A stretch of 64,000 nt of DNA, taken from NCBI RefSeq assembly GCF_029873635.1, contig NC_080419.1, forward strand, positions 75,442,597-75,506,596. Direction: 5' to 3'. Below the pieces are notes generated by a model. That model made no database searches. It had not been told where the DNA came from and saw nothing but the letters and a program-made list of their open reading frames with translations. Position 1 is the first letter of the stretch; each line of letters begins with the position of its first letter. The DNA is from Malania oleifera. Taxonomy: Eukaryota > Streptophyta > Magnoliopsida > Santalales > Ximeniaceae. The position numbers and the translations under genes were made by a program. Below, in pieces: positions 1 to 11,141 of this stretch.

Positions 1-115
1 AAATGACCATTTTATAGGCGTTCACTAGTATCCTAGGTGTAACGAGTCATACACATTACACATACCTCAAGATTTCGCCTATTTATACTCGAAATTATAT
101 AGCTACATTAACTCT
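1..115. other. Unassigned left flank
   Basis: AT-rich sequence with no gene or clear repeat. It is the chromosomal flank of the solo LTR that begins at 121. Confidence 0.4.
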
Positions 116-135
116 GAATTTGTTGATCCCATGGG
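116..135 (+). repeat. 5' stub of split Copia-type solo LTR, with target-site duplication
   Basis: Bases 116-120 are GAATT, and the same GAATT is at 10875-10879. The LTR starts at 121 with TGTTG and is cut after 15 bp by the gypsy element at 136. It resumes at 8818-8823. The other copies of this LTR family (minus-strand start at 58642) show the same order: TGTTGA, about 15 bases, then a conserved ATTTTGATTATGACAAAT block, here at about 8834. Confidence 0.75.
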
Positions 136-1978
136 TGTAAGAACCCGAATCGTGATAATAGGTTTATATATATAAAGAGAGGGATATTTTGGTAAAATAG
201 CAGATTCGTTGACGAAGTCGGATTTCATCAACGAAGCCTGTGTTCTTCTCGTCGATGAAATTCAGAGACTCGTCGACGAGGAGAAGCCGAGGGGTCTCAG
301 AAAAATCAGCGATCTCAGATTCATCGACAAGGCCACCGATTCATCGACGAAGCCAGTGAAAGATTCGTCGATGAAGGCACCATTTCGTCAACGAAATTGG
401 GTCGGGTCAAAGGGCTATAAAAGGAAATTCTCATTACTTCTTCATTAAGAAATCTCAAACTTATCCCTCTCTCTCTCTAAACCTCTCCCTACTCTCTCTC
501 TCTAGATTTCTTTACCGATCGTTGAAAGAATTGGGAAACATAAGTTACCACGAGGATCGTGGAAGGATTCTCTACAACTTCTATGGATCGGAATCTCGTT
601 TCAGAAGTTTTGGGTTTTGGAAAAAAATCGAGGTAAGGCTCGGTTTTCATTTCTGATCTGGTAGTTTTGTAGAGGATGGTCTTGTGAGTATATTCTGTAC
701 TGTGAATTGTAGGTTTTGGAACTCGGTTCGCTATTTAGGAGCCTTGGAGTTCAGGATTTGTTATACGGGGTTAAGGTAAGGGGAACTATGTTTATATTGG
801 TTCTTTTCGAAATCGGATTCCATGGAACTGTGGTCCACAGTCCTGTGTGTATTTTGGCTACTCATTTGGGGGATCTAACGGGGAAAACTATGGGTTTTTC
901 ATTATTGCAGTTTTGGGAAAAAGGAGGCGACGAGTTGAACCCGGGTTTTGTGGAAAACCAAGTATATGTGTAATTTATACTGTGATATTGCGATGGTCGT
1001 GCCTTGACTTTGTTTAAACTATATTTGTTTGGAAAACCATGATTTAGATTACCAAATGAGTGTGGTTTATTTGGTTATATGAGCATGCATGTGTGTGTGA
1101 TATGCGGAATTACTGATAGGAACGCGGTTCTAAAATGATTCTAGGTACTAAGAGTGTCCGGCTCTATATCCGACGGCATGTGTTTATCGCCTGCCATGTA
1201 GGCAAGAGTGTCCGGCTCTATATCTGAGGGTGTAAACCTATTCCGATAGATCAGGTCGAAGGGTATGGATCCACCAGCTAGCGATGGTACGATGCCATGG
1301 GAGTCGAGGACTAGCCATGTGATGGTGGCGCCGTGCTTCGCGGGTTGGCTGTGGGCCAACGCCGGAATGCCAGATCGTCTTCGGGCCGATGAGTGTGACG
1401 ACACTGTATATTACTAATCATGAGCTGCATATAAATGGCCGTCGTATGCGTGCTTGTATGCACTGTGTGAATTAGTACTAGGTTGCATTCAACTGCGTGT
1501 ATGTTGTATCATGATAACACTCAAATGTCACACACCGATATAACATGTGTTCTTCCTTACTAAGAGGTGTCTCACCCTTGCTGTACGTACATTTTTACAG
1601 GTCCTTTGAGTAATCGGAACTAGTGTCCTGGTGTAGGGAGCGTAGTGGTCGGTGTACTGTGTTAGCGCTTGGGTAAGTGCTAGGACTGTAGTTTGTTGAG
1701 TTGCCATTTTGAGTTGTATTTGGGCACCCAGTTTGTACGTTTTGTCATAGCCATGTTCTGCTATTGTATAGACTCTAGTATGGTACTACATATGTTGATA
1801 TAAAATGACTTTTTCCGCGGTGTATAAGATTGTGGTTGGATGTGTTTAGGGTGCCTGGGAATCCCACGGGGTCGGAACCTCATTCATTGTACTGTATCTA
1901 TGATAATTTGTATGATACAGGGATAGGTTAGGTTACATTTTCACCCCTGGGTTCCATTACCAAGTTAGGGGCGTGACA
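136..1978 (+). repeat. 5' LTR of the Tekay-like element (1843 bp)
   Basis: Begins TG and ends CA. It aligns over its whole length with 7024-8817, with scattered substitutions and indels. The largest is about 50 bp near 240-290 that is missing from the 3' LTR. A TATA box (CTATAAAAGG) is at 415-424, preceded by palindromic repeats at about 205-400. The short ORFs inside are not genes. Confidence 0.9.
205..424 (+). promoter_or_regulatory. LTR core promoter: palindrome array plus TATA box
   Basis: Imperfect copies of TTCGTCGACGAA, a 12-bp perfect palindrome, recur about every 20-35 bp between 205 and 400. The TATA box CTATAAAAGG follows at 415-424, and a CT-rich putative leader at about 460-505. 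The same layout is in the 3' LTR (array 7090-7215, TATA 7238-7247). A regulatory role is inferred from position. Confidence 0.6.
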
Positions 1979-1981
1979 GCT

Positions 1982-1993
1982 TGGTATCAGAAC
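1982..1993 (+). other. Primer binding site (tRNA-iMet type)
   Basis: TGGTATCAGAAC starts 3 bp after the 5' LTR end. It differs by one base from the usual plant initiator-Met PBS, TGGTATCAGAGC. Confidence 0.85.
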
Positions 1994-2301
1994 TAACCAG
2001 GTTACTAGATCTTGTAGACTTGGTTAGGCTTAATTTTGAGTACATACGAGAGTATAAGATGTGGATATGGGTAGATTTGGTTGAGGGTTGTTCGATTGCT
2101 AGACCGGGATTTGTCGATGGTATTCCGTATTTTTCCTGGGATGACGATTCCAATAAAAGCAGGGTAGATCATTGATGACTTTTGTGTCAGTGTGATAGGA
2201 CAGATCTAGACTTGGTAGAAGTAGTTAACACGATTAGTGTAGATCATTGTGTTAACTGTATGTGTTGTAGGGATACTGATAGATTCCTATTGTGCTGCAG
2301 A

Positions 2302-3303
2302 ATGGAGCGCAAGGATAATAACTTGGGAAGTGGCTCCGAGGAGACTGCGAGTGATGAGTCCCCTTCTATGCCTTGAGGTTTGACGAGGCAGGTATTACGG
2401 GAGATTGGGCGGAGTGTGAGGAGATGTAAGCGCTCTCCTACTACTGCGGGGTGCACCATTGAGAGGTTCACATGCATGCACCCTCTGACGTTCTCTGGAG
2501 GACCTGACCAGACAACAGCGGAGGATTAGGTGGAGAAGACTAAGAGGATCTTGGAGGTCCTGCATTGCATGGATAGGCAGTGAGTCCTTTATGCCACCTT
2601 CCAGTTGTCTGGGGAGGTGGGTCGATGGTGGACTGCAGTGAATCTGCTAGAGAAGCAGAGAGGTGGTCCTGAGGAGATGACATGGAGCCGTTTCAAGGAG
2701 GTGTTCTTCGACAGATACTTCCCGGCTTCCATACGTGATGCGAAGGCAGATAAGTTTTCTGCGCTGACTCAGGGGAGTTTGATGGTGCAGGGGTATACGG
2801 CTCGATACATAGAGCTGTCCCGCTTTGCACCATGTATGATATCAAGCAAGTATGAGAAGACTTGGAGGTTCGAGAAGGGTTTGAGGAAGGATATCCGTAG
2901 ACTGGTGGGTATGCTTCAGATCTGCAAGTTCTCGGTATTGGTGGATAAGGCCGCGGTGATCGAGACTGGTATTCGAGAGGATGAGGCGGATCAGGAATCG
3001 AGAAAGCGGACAGTACCTTCTGGTTCTTAGATAGGATCTCGTTAGGGATCGTGGAAGAAGAGGAGCAAGGGCTCGGGTTATCGTCAGAATACCGAGCACC
3101 AAGATTCTCAGGGGAGCCAGACTGGTGGTCGTTGTACCATGTGCTTCAAATGGCACAAGGGTGAGTGTCGGTCTTTTGATGATAACTGCTATAACTGTGG
3201 CCAGCCAAGCCACATGTCTCATGATTGTCGAATACCGAGACGAGACGTGCCTACAGTTAGTAGGGACCGAGGGAGCAACCAGATGCCTCAGGGAACCACT
3301 TAG
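2302..3303 (+). pseudogene. gag of the Tekay-like element, with in-frame stops
   Basis: The ATG at 2302 opens the frame used by all downstream domains. A capsid-like retrotransposon gag region lies around 2600-3000 (GRWWTAVNLLE, then a conserved WSRFKEVFFDRYFP block). A CCHC zinc knuckle (CYNCGQPSHMSHDC) follows at 3187-3228 and would bind the RNA genome. Stops interrupt it at 2374 (TGA), about 2527 (TAG), about 2581 (TGA), 3028, 3043 and 3301 (all TAG). Each is one C-to-T or G-to-A change from CGA, CAG or TGG. No frameshift is visible. The product would be a structural particle protein; this copy cannot make it intact. Confidence 0.85.
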
Positions 3304-3716
3304 ATGAATACAGCTCTGGCCAGAGTATACTCTCTTACTCCAATGGACGCTAAGCATGCAGGTAACGTGGTGGCAGGTTCCTTATTATTGCTTTCAAATA
3401 AAGCTTTTGTATTGTTTGATTCGGGTGCAACCCATTCCTTTGTATCTATGAATTTTGTGGGACGATGTGGGGTTGAGATCCAAGACATGAATGAGGTGTC
3501 ATCTGTTACTACACCATCGGGGAGTGTATCTTTTTGTAGGAAGATGTTGGAAGACTGCTTAGTGGAAATTCAGGAGAAACTGCTACCAGTAAATCTTGTG
3601 GTATATGACATGTCGGGGTTCAATATCATGCTGGTAATGGATTGGTTGTTCTCTAGTTATGTTGTGATCGACTGTCGTAGGAAGGTAGTAGTTTTCAGAC
3701 CTCCTAGGGAGTAGGA
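3304..3716 (+). pseudogene. Aspartic protease domain of the Tekay-like pol
   Basis: Continues the gag frame. The retropepsin active site appears as LFDSGATHSFVS at about 3412-3447, followed by the conserved second half ending near MDWL. In Ty3/Gypsy elements this enzyme cleaves the gag-pol polyprotein. A TAG at 3712, probably from CAG, separates it from RT. Confidence 0.88.
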
Positions 3717-3726
3717 GTACGAATTC

Positions 3727-5235
3727 ATGGGATCGTGTGTGCATTTAGCGCCACAGATTCTGTCAGCACTACAGGCGAGAAGGCTATTCTTGGACGGATG
3801 TCAGGGGTACCTAACTTGTATAAAGGAACAGCCACAAGATGAGTTGAGACTCGAAGACATTCGGGTGGTCAACGAGTTCCCGGATGTGTTTCTAGATGAT
3901 TTACCTGGTTTACCTCCAGATCGTGAGGTGGAGTTTGCGATAGAGTTGCTACCCGATAAGGCACCGATCTCTAAAGCTCTGTACCAGATGGCTCCAGTAG
4001 AACTTCGGGAGTTGAAGGAGCAGTTGCAGGAATTACTGGACAGGGGATTCATTCGACCTGGTATTTCGCCCTAGGGAGCTCTAGTATTGTTTGTGAAGAA
4101 GAAGGATGGATCGATGCGGATGTGTATTGATTACTGTGAGATTAACAAGGTTACTGTGAAGAATCGCTATCCTTTACCTTGCATCGATGATCTTTTTGAC
4201 CAGTTGCAGAGGACACAGGTCTTTTCAAAGATCGACTTGTGGTCAGGATATCATCAGGTGAGGGTTAGAGTGGAGGATGTAGCGAAGACTGCTTTTCAAA
4301 CCAGATATGGCCACTAAGAGTTCTTAGTCATGCCTTTTGGGTTGACAAATGCACTGACAGTGTTCATGGATTTGATGAACAAGGTTTTCCATGAGTACTT
4401 AGATCGATTCGTAGTGGTATTCATTGATGACATTCTAGTATACTCGAGGAGTACAGAAGAGCACGTTGAACATTTGAAGTTAGTACTACAGATTCTGCGG
4501 GAGAAGAGATTGTATGCTAAATTGAAGAAGTGTGAATTTTGGTTGAGTCAGATTGCGTTCTTAGGCCATGTGGTTACTGGGGATGGTATATCAGTTGATC
4601 CTAGCAAGATTGGAGCTGTTGTCGACTAGGTAAGGCCGAAGAATGTACAAGAGGTTCTAAGTTATCTGGAACTGGCGGGTTACTATCGTCGATTCGTAGA
4701 GGGCTTCTCTAAACTATATGGACCTCTAACATGATTGACCAGGAAAGGAGTGCAGTTTGAGTGGACCAATGATTGCGAGCAGTGCTTTTAGGAGTTGAAG
4801 CACTGACTGGTTACTGCTCTGGTGTTGACCATTCCTTCAGGGGATGGTGGGTTTGTGATTTATAGCGACGCGTCTCTGAAAGGCCTAGGATGTGTGCTTA
4901 TGCAGCAGGGTAAGTTTGTAGCGTATGCTTCTCGGCAACTAAAAGAGTATGAGAAGAACTACCCTACGCATGATTTGGAATTGGCTGTTGTGGTATATGC
5001 ATTGAAGATCTGTCGACATTATCTGTACGGGGTGTAGTGTGAGATTTTCACTAACCATAAGAGCCTCAGGTATTTCTTCATGCAGAATGAGTTGAACATG
5101 AGGCAGAGGCATGGGCTAGAGTTGATTAAGGACTACAATTGCATGATCAGTTATCACCCGGGGAAGGCAAATGTGGTAGCTGATGCGTTGAGTCAGAAGT
5201 CATGGCCTACGGCTATATCTGCGGTTATAACTTAG
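3727..5235 (+). pseudogene. Reverse transcriptase and RNase H domains of the Tekay-like pol
   Basis: RT is seen from DLPGLPPDREVEFAIELLP (about 3900) through [15 protein letters not shown] (about 4090), the DLWSGYHQ motif (about 4234), MPFGLTNA (about 4330) and the catalytic FIDDILVYS (about 4420). RNase H follows with [15 protein letters not shown] (about 4862) and the [20 protein letters not shown] block (about 4950). The TDHKSL motif appears as TNHKSL. Together these copy element RNA into DNA and remove the RNA. In-frame stops lie at 4072, 4315, 4627, about 4732, about 4789, 4804, 5035 and about 5233. The frame is otherwise continuous. Confidence 0.9.
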
Positions 5236-5397
5236 TGTCACATCAGATGGGATTTGGAGAGCTCAGGTATAGAGTTAGTGGTTGGTGATCATCAGGCTTA
5301 TCTTGCTAGTTTGGTGGTCCAACTGACTTTGTTTGAGCGTATAAAAGCCGTGCAGGTTAGTGATGCAGAGTTGACCAAGGTTAGGAAAAAGGTACAG

Positions 5398-6753
5398 TAG
5401 GGACTAGCTACAGAGTTTAACATCTCTGAGGGAGGTGTGCTGAGGTTTGGGACCATGCTATGTGTTCCGAACGATGATGAGATTAGAAGGATGATTCTAG
5501 AGGAGGCGCATCGTTCTATGTTTATGGTACATCCTGGTAGTACAAAGATGTATCGAGACTTGCGCAAGACCTTCTGGTGGTCTAGTATGAAGAGGAAGAT
5601 TGCTCAGTTCGTGGAGTAGTGTCTGACATGTTAGCAGGTGAAAGCTGAACATCAGAGGCCGGCAGGGCCATTACAGCCTTTGCCTATTCCGGAGTGGAAA
5701 TGGGAGCATATTTCCATGGATTTTGTGACCGGTTTGCCATTAGCGCTTCACGGGAAAAATTTTATTTAGGTGATCGTGGATAGATTGACGAAATCTGCTC
5801 ATTTCATACCGATGAAAGTTAGCTATCCTTTAAGTAGGCTAGCGGAGTTGTATGTGCATGAGATTCTGAGAATGCATGGGATACCGGTGTCCATTGTGTC
5901 AGATTGAGATCCGAGGTTTACCTCTCGATTCTGGATGAGCTTGTAGGAGGCATTGGGGACGAAGCTTACTTTCAGTACAACGTTCCACCCCCAGACTGAT
6001 GGACAGTCGGAGAGGACAATACAGATATTGGAAGATATGTTGCGAGCTTGTGTGTTGAACTTCGATGGTAGCTGGATACAGTTTATGCCACTTGTAGAGT
6101 TCGCTTATAATAACAACTTCCAGTCTAGTATCGGGATGGCACCATTTGAGGCTTTGTATGGTCGGAGGTGTCGATCTCCTTTGTGTTGGGATGAAGTTGG
6201 TGAACGTCAGGTGTTAGGGCCTGAACTTGTGCAGCAGGCGTCTAAGAAGGTGGGTTTGATCCGGGAGAGGATTAGATCAGTTCAGAGTCGGTAGAAGAGT
6301 TATGTAGATGTTTGCCGCCGTTAGTTAGAGTTTGAAGTGGGAGGTAAGGTATTTCTACTTATTGCTCCGATGAAAGGGGTGATGAGATTTGGGAGAAAGG
6401 GCAAGTTGAGCCTGAGTTATATCAGACCATTCGAGGTACTTGAGCGAGTAGGTCCGGTAGCCTATAGAGTTGCATTACCTCTAGCACTTTCGAGGGTCCA
6501 TGATGTGTTTCACGTCTCCATGTTGAGGAGGTACGTGTTGGATCCTTCACATGTTATTAGTTATGATGAGTTGGAAATTGGAGATACTTTAGCATATGAG
6601 GAGATACCTATTCAGGTTCTGGACCGTAAAGTTCAGAAGCTTCGTACCAGAGAGATACCGTTAGCAAAGGTATTATGGTGAAACCACGAGGTTGAGGAAG
6701 CTTCTTGGGAACTGGAAACGGAAATATGCCGAAAGTATCCACAGTTGTTTTGA
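5398..6753 (+). pseudogene. Integrase and C-terminal chromodomain-like segment of the Tekay-like pol
   Basis: The HHCC zinc-finger region (HRSMFMVHPGSTKMYRDL, then CLTC) lies at about 5506-5640. The catalytic core has SMDFVTGLP (about 5713), the second Asp in SDxDP near 5900 and the Glu region after FHPQTDGQSERT (about 5980). The GPEL-type tail and a chromodomain-like segment (VLDRKVQKLR to VEEASWELE) end at the natural stop TGA 6751-6753. Integrase inserts the cDNA; the chromodomain in this lineage targets chromatin. Stops at 5398, 5617, 5632, 5767, 5905, 5944, 6292, 6322 and 6679 break it, almost all explainable as CAG-to-TAG, TGG-to-TAG or CGA-to-TGA. Confidence 0.9.
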
Positions 6754-7004
6754 GCACTTGTTCATGATCCTACTATGGGTTGGGATAGGTGGTTAGTCAT
6801 TGGGAGTGTGTGTGTATTGTGAACTCCTAAGACCATTGTATATGTAACCACAGTATTCCTTCACCATAAGTGAGGGTATGTATGTGTATGTGTATAATGG
6901 GACTGCGCTGTGGTGATTGCCAGTTCACTCTTGAGTTGTGTTAATATGTTCGATTGTATGTATGAATCTGTGAATAAAAGACAGCAAATTTCGAGGACAA
7001 AATT

Positions 7005-7023
7005 TTTTGTAAGCAGGGGAGAT
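7005..7023 (+). other. Polypurine tract of the Tekay-like element
   Basis: A purine-rich run containing GCAGGGGAGAT directly abuts the 3' LTR start (TGTAAGAAC) at 7024. It would prime plus-strand DNA synthesis. Confidence 0.8.
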
Positions 7024-8817
7024 TGTAAGAACTTGAACCGTGATAATGGGTTTATATATATAAAGAGAGGGACATTTTGGTAAAATAGCAGATTCATCGA
7101 CGAAGCCGGATTTCATCAACGAGGAGAAGCCGAGGGGTCTCGGCAAAATCGGCGATCTCCGATTCGTCGACGAAGCCAGTGAAAGATTCGTCGACGAAGG
7201 CACCATTTCGTCAATGAAATTGGGCCAAGTCAAAGGGCTATAAAAGGAAATTCTCATTACTTCTTCATTAAGAAATCTCAAACTTATCCCTCTCTCTCTC
7301 TAAACCTCTCCTTACTCTCTCTCTCTAGGTTTCTTCACCGATTGTTGATAGAATCAGGAAACAAAAGTTACCAGGAGGATTGTGAAAGGATTCTTTACAA
7401 CTTCTACGGATCGGAATCTCGTTTTGGAGGTTTTCGGGTTTTGGCAAAAAATCGAGGTAAGGCTCGGTTTTCATTTCTAATTTAGTAGTTTTGTAGAGGA
7501 TGGTATTGTGAGTATATTCTGTACTGTAAATTGTAGGTTTTGGAACTCGGTTCGCTGTTTAGGAGCCTTGGAGTTTGGGATTTGTTATACGGGGTTAAGG
7601 TAAGGGGAACTATGTTTATATTGGTTATTTTCGAAATCGGACTCGGTGGAACTGTGGTCCACGGTCCTGTGTGTGTTTTGGCTTCTCATTTGGGGGGATC
7701 TAATGGCAAAAACTATGGGTTTTTCATTATTGCAGTTTTGGGAAAAAGGGGGCGACGGGCTGAATCCCGGGTTTTGTGGAAAACCAAGTATATGTGGAAT
7801 TTATACTGTGATATTGGGATGGTCATGCCTTGACTTTATTTAAACTGTATTTGTTTGGAAAACATGATTTAGATTACCAAATGAGTGTGGTTTATTTGGT
7901 TATATGAGCATGCATGTGTGTGTGATATGCGGAATTACTAATAGGAACGCGGTTCCAAAATGATTCTAGGTACTAAGAGTGTCCGGCTCTATATCCGACA
8001 ACGTGTGTTTATCGCCTGCCACATAGGCAAGAGTGTCCGGCTCTATATTTGAGGGCGTGACCTATTCCGACAGATCAGGTCGAAGGGTATGGATCCACCA
8101 GCTAGCGACGGTACGATGCCATGGGAGTCGAGGACTAGCCATGTGACGGTGGCGCCATGCTTCACGGTTTGGCTATGGGCCAACGCCGGAATGCCAGATC
8201 GGCTTCGGGCCGATGAGTGTGACGACACTGTATATTACTAATCATGTGTGTGTATTGTGATAGGGCTGCATATAAATGGCCATCATATGCGTGCTTGTAT
8301 GCACTGTGTGAATTAGTACTGGATTGCATTCAACTGCGTGTATGTTGTATCATGATAACACTCAAATGCCATACATCGACATAACTTGTGTTCTTCCTTA
8401 CTGAGAGGTGTCTCACCCCTGCTGTACATACATTTTTTCAGGTCCTTCGAGTAATCGGAACTAGCATCCTGGTGTAAGGAGCGTAGTGACCGGTGTACTG
8501 CGTTAGCGCTTGGGTAAGTGCTAGGACTGTAGTTTGTTGGGTTGCCATTTTGAGTTGTATTTGGGCACCCAGTTTGTACGTTTTGTCAGAGTCATGTTCT
8601 GCTCTTATATAGACTCTGGTATGGTACTGCATATGTTGATATAGAATGACTTTTTCCGCGGTGTATATGATTGTGGTTGGATGTGTTTAGGGTGCCTGGG
8701 AACCCCACGGGGTCGGACCCTCATCCATTGTACTATATCTGTGATAATTTGTATGATACAGGGACAATTTAGGTTACATTCACCCTTGGGTTCCATTACG
8801 GGGTTCGGGGCGTGACA
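7024..8817 (+). repeat. 3' LTR of the Tekay-like element (1794 bp)
   Basis: Aligns with 136-1978. Compared with the 5' LTR it lacks about 50 bp in the palindrome array and has an extra short GT-rich segment near 8245. Two perfect TTCGTCGACGAA palindromes are at 7163-7174 and 7187-7198. TATA is at 7238-7247. It ends GTGACA at 8817. Confidence 0.9.
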
Positions 8818-10874
8818 ATGTGTCATACCCTATTTTGATTATGACAAATGCCCTGGTATTTAACGTTTGCCAAGTTTGTGTGCAGGACCATATTAGGAAG
8901 ATCATATTGATGGCACGTGGCAACTTGAAGTAAAAGAAGACCGAGAAGATTCAATGTTGTAATTTTATAAATTTAATATTGGGTCTGTAATAGTAATATA
9001 GGAATGGTCTGTAATAATTAATGCATGACATGCATGTAGAAACTAAAGTTCAAGACCGTAGTTTGACCTTAGGGAGGTTGAACGACGCCAGATTTTTTTT
9101 TTTTTTTGGTGAGCAAAATGACCTTAGATTGATCCCTAAGTCCTTGCACACTTAGGACAGTCCCCCAACATCACTTTAAGTTATTAGGGGAATTAACTAT
9201 AGCAAAATTGGACTTAATTGAAAATCTTGTGAGAGGTCGAGCGACCGAACCTGTGGTGTTCAAAATGCCTCGGGCGACCGAACCATGGACGATTCAACAT
9301 GTTGACTTATGTTTGGTAGACCGAACCAAATTGCACGTATCTTCCTCAGTCGACCAAACATGTGTTAGGGCACATTTCACCAACCCAGGCACTAAAACCT
9401 TTGCGTTCTAAATGGCCTCGGGCGAGGTTAACCAAATATTAGACCGATCACCTGAACAGTGGGCAGTAGGAAAATCGCCTTGGTTCAGCTAATCGAACTT
9501 AGACTCGGCCACCCAAACATTTAAAAATAGCTTTTTGAGTCGAGTCTATTCGGGCGACCGAACAAAGGTTCAACCACCGAAAACCTCTCGGATTGCTTTT
9601 TTTTTACCATAGTTAAGTCGGTTAAATAGGGTTAATTTTTCTAAACGCAATTAAAACATTTTGAAAAATTCCTAGCATGTCCCCAAACGGTTATTTTTCT
9701 CCCATTTCTATATATACCCAATCATTTATCAAAATTTAGTGGGGATTAGCAAAAAGATTAGGGCAAAAATTCTCTAAAAATCCATAACCTTATTTTGCCC
9801 ATTCTACTTCCAAATACTCTTATACCTTCATTCCTTTGATAAATCCTAGCATTGTGAGAGTACCTAATGTGTTATTGCTATATTGTTAATTGACTAATAC
9901 TCCCATTGTTTGCTTGATTGGTTGATATTTATTTTGGGGAGTTAAGTTAAGTTTATCCCACATATTTAAATTTAATAAATCTTGTCTTGGGATAAACTAA
10001 GTAGCTTGAGGATCTTTGCATTGTCATTACAAGATTCCTATAACTATATTTTTGTTGTGCAAATATTTCATAAGCTATAATATTTTTTTCAAACAACTCT
10101 TGTGCCATATTTCATTAAGGAAAATATTTTTTGAGTTGATTTGAATATCGTTGCTAGCATCTTTGAAACACTAATATGATATTGAGATTTGATATACTTT
10201 GCTTTCAAAGATTAGCTTGTAAAACACTCTTATGCTTGATAGACTATAGACATAACCTTGAGTGTTGATTGCACACGTAGAGCACTGAGCTTATAATTCC
10301 TATATCATTTATGTGCATTGATTGATTGTAATTGGTACAAATCTGCTTGTATTAGAAGCACTCTTATTTGTACAAAAATTTTATTGATTATAATTCCAAG
10401 CATGGCCTGAGGGGGCGGTAATCTATCCTAGTAAGGATTATTTGTAAAGGTTGGGGTCAACCCTGTGAATTTGACCTAGGGCCTTCTACACCCTGCAAGG
10501 ATAATTTGTAAAGGTTGAGGTCAACCCTGTGTTAATTTGATGTGGTTGTAAACGATGCCGCTCCACCCATTAAATGAGCATTAGTGAAATCCTTGGGCTT
10601 GCGAGTTAGAGGCAGGGACGTAGGCAGTATTGGCCGAACCCTGATAACATATCGTGTGTGCAATTTACTTTTCCACAAATTTATTTACTGCACGTGTATG
10701 TTATATTGTGAATGCTGTGCAAGATTTATTTTCCGCATATTATTTTTATCTGCGCATTTGGAACTGCATAGATTGACCCTAGGTTGTGGATATACTACTG
10801 CTATTTAGGCTAAACCTAGGAAAAATTTTAAATTTCCAATTCACCCCCCTCTTGCGATTACACCAAAGCTAACA
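8818..10874 (+). mobile_element. Main part of split Copia-type solo LTR (family A, copy 1)
   Basis: Continues the LTR begun at 121 and ends CTAACA at 10874, followed by GAATT (10875-10879), which matches 116-120. The same family is on the minus strand at 37047-39082, at 56645-58642 and partly at 61137-61784. Shared blocks include the start (ATTTTGATTATGACAAAT), the ACCCTGTGAATTTGACC region near 10460 and the end (CAATTCACCCCCCTCTTG at about 10840). A variable array of GACCGAAC-like repeats lies at 9232-9590, and a TATA-like TATATATACCC at about 9709. There is no coding sequence, so this is an LTR-LTR recombination product. Family placement rests on relatedness to the Sirevirus-like LTR at 54760-55872. 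Confidence 0.75.
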
Positions 10875-10879
10875 GAATT

Positions 10880-11141
10880 GTATTACTGGTTGAATCTATG
10901 TGAGTATACTGTTCTTAATGACTATATAATGATGAAAATTGCATGAATGACTAGCTTCAGAGTTGTGTGAATTATGTATAAATGAGCTTGTGTGTAATCT
11001 GGTGATATCCTCGTATGTGAAATGGTAAATCAAAGTCACGTGTGCATTCATTTAATATTCATTGGAATTAGTGTTTGTGGGTACCGCTCTGGATTTCATT
11101 CACGTTATTTGCTAGAGGCTAGCAAAACGCTAGTTGGGGGG
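10880..11141 (+). other. Internal-region remnant and PPT of an older LTR element
   Basis: No ORF. It ends in a PPT-like run (TAGTTGGGGGGTG, about 11131-11143) directly before the putative LTR start TGATTACACATC. It also holds a short inverted repeat (GCTAG/CTAGC) near 11111-11133. Confidence 0.4.

Larger units (their letters stand above)
136..8817 (+). mobile_element. Full-length Ty3/Gypsy retrotransposon, Tekay/Del-like chromovirus, inactive
   Basis: Two LTRs (136-1978 and 7024-8817) start TGTAAGAAC and end GTGACA. They flank a tRNA-iMet-type primer binding site, gag, protease, RT, RNase H, integrase, a C-terminal chromodomain-like segment and a polypurine tract. The domain order PR-RT-RH-INT is Ty3/Gypsy. 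The tail ending in YPQLF and the AAATTTCGAGGACAAAATTT block before the PPT are typical of Tekay/Del chromoviruses. The flanking 5-mers are ATGGG (131-135) and ATGTG (8818-8822), a duplication with one mismatch. Many in-frame stops make it non-autonomous. It is nested in a Copia-type solo LTR. Confidence 0.9.

Noticed and set aside
1141-1404. Minus-strand ORF present in both gypsy LTRs (also 8043-8228)
   Set aside because: It lies inside LTRs, is not conserved in length between the two copies and has no recognisable domain.
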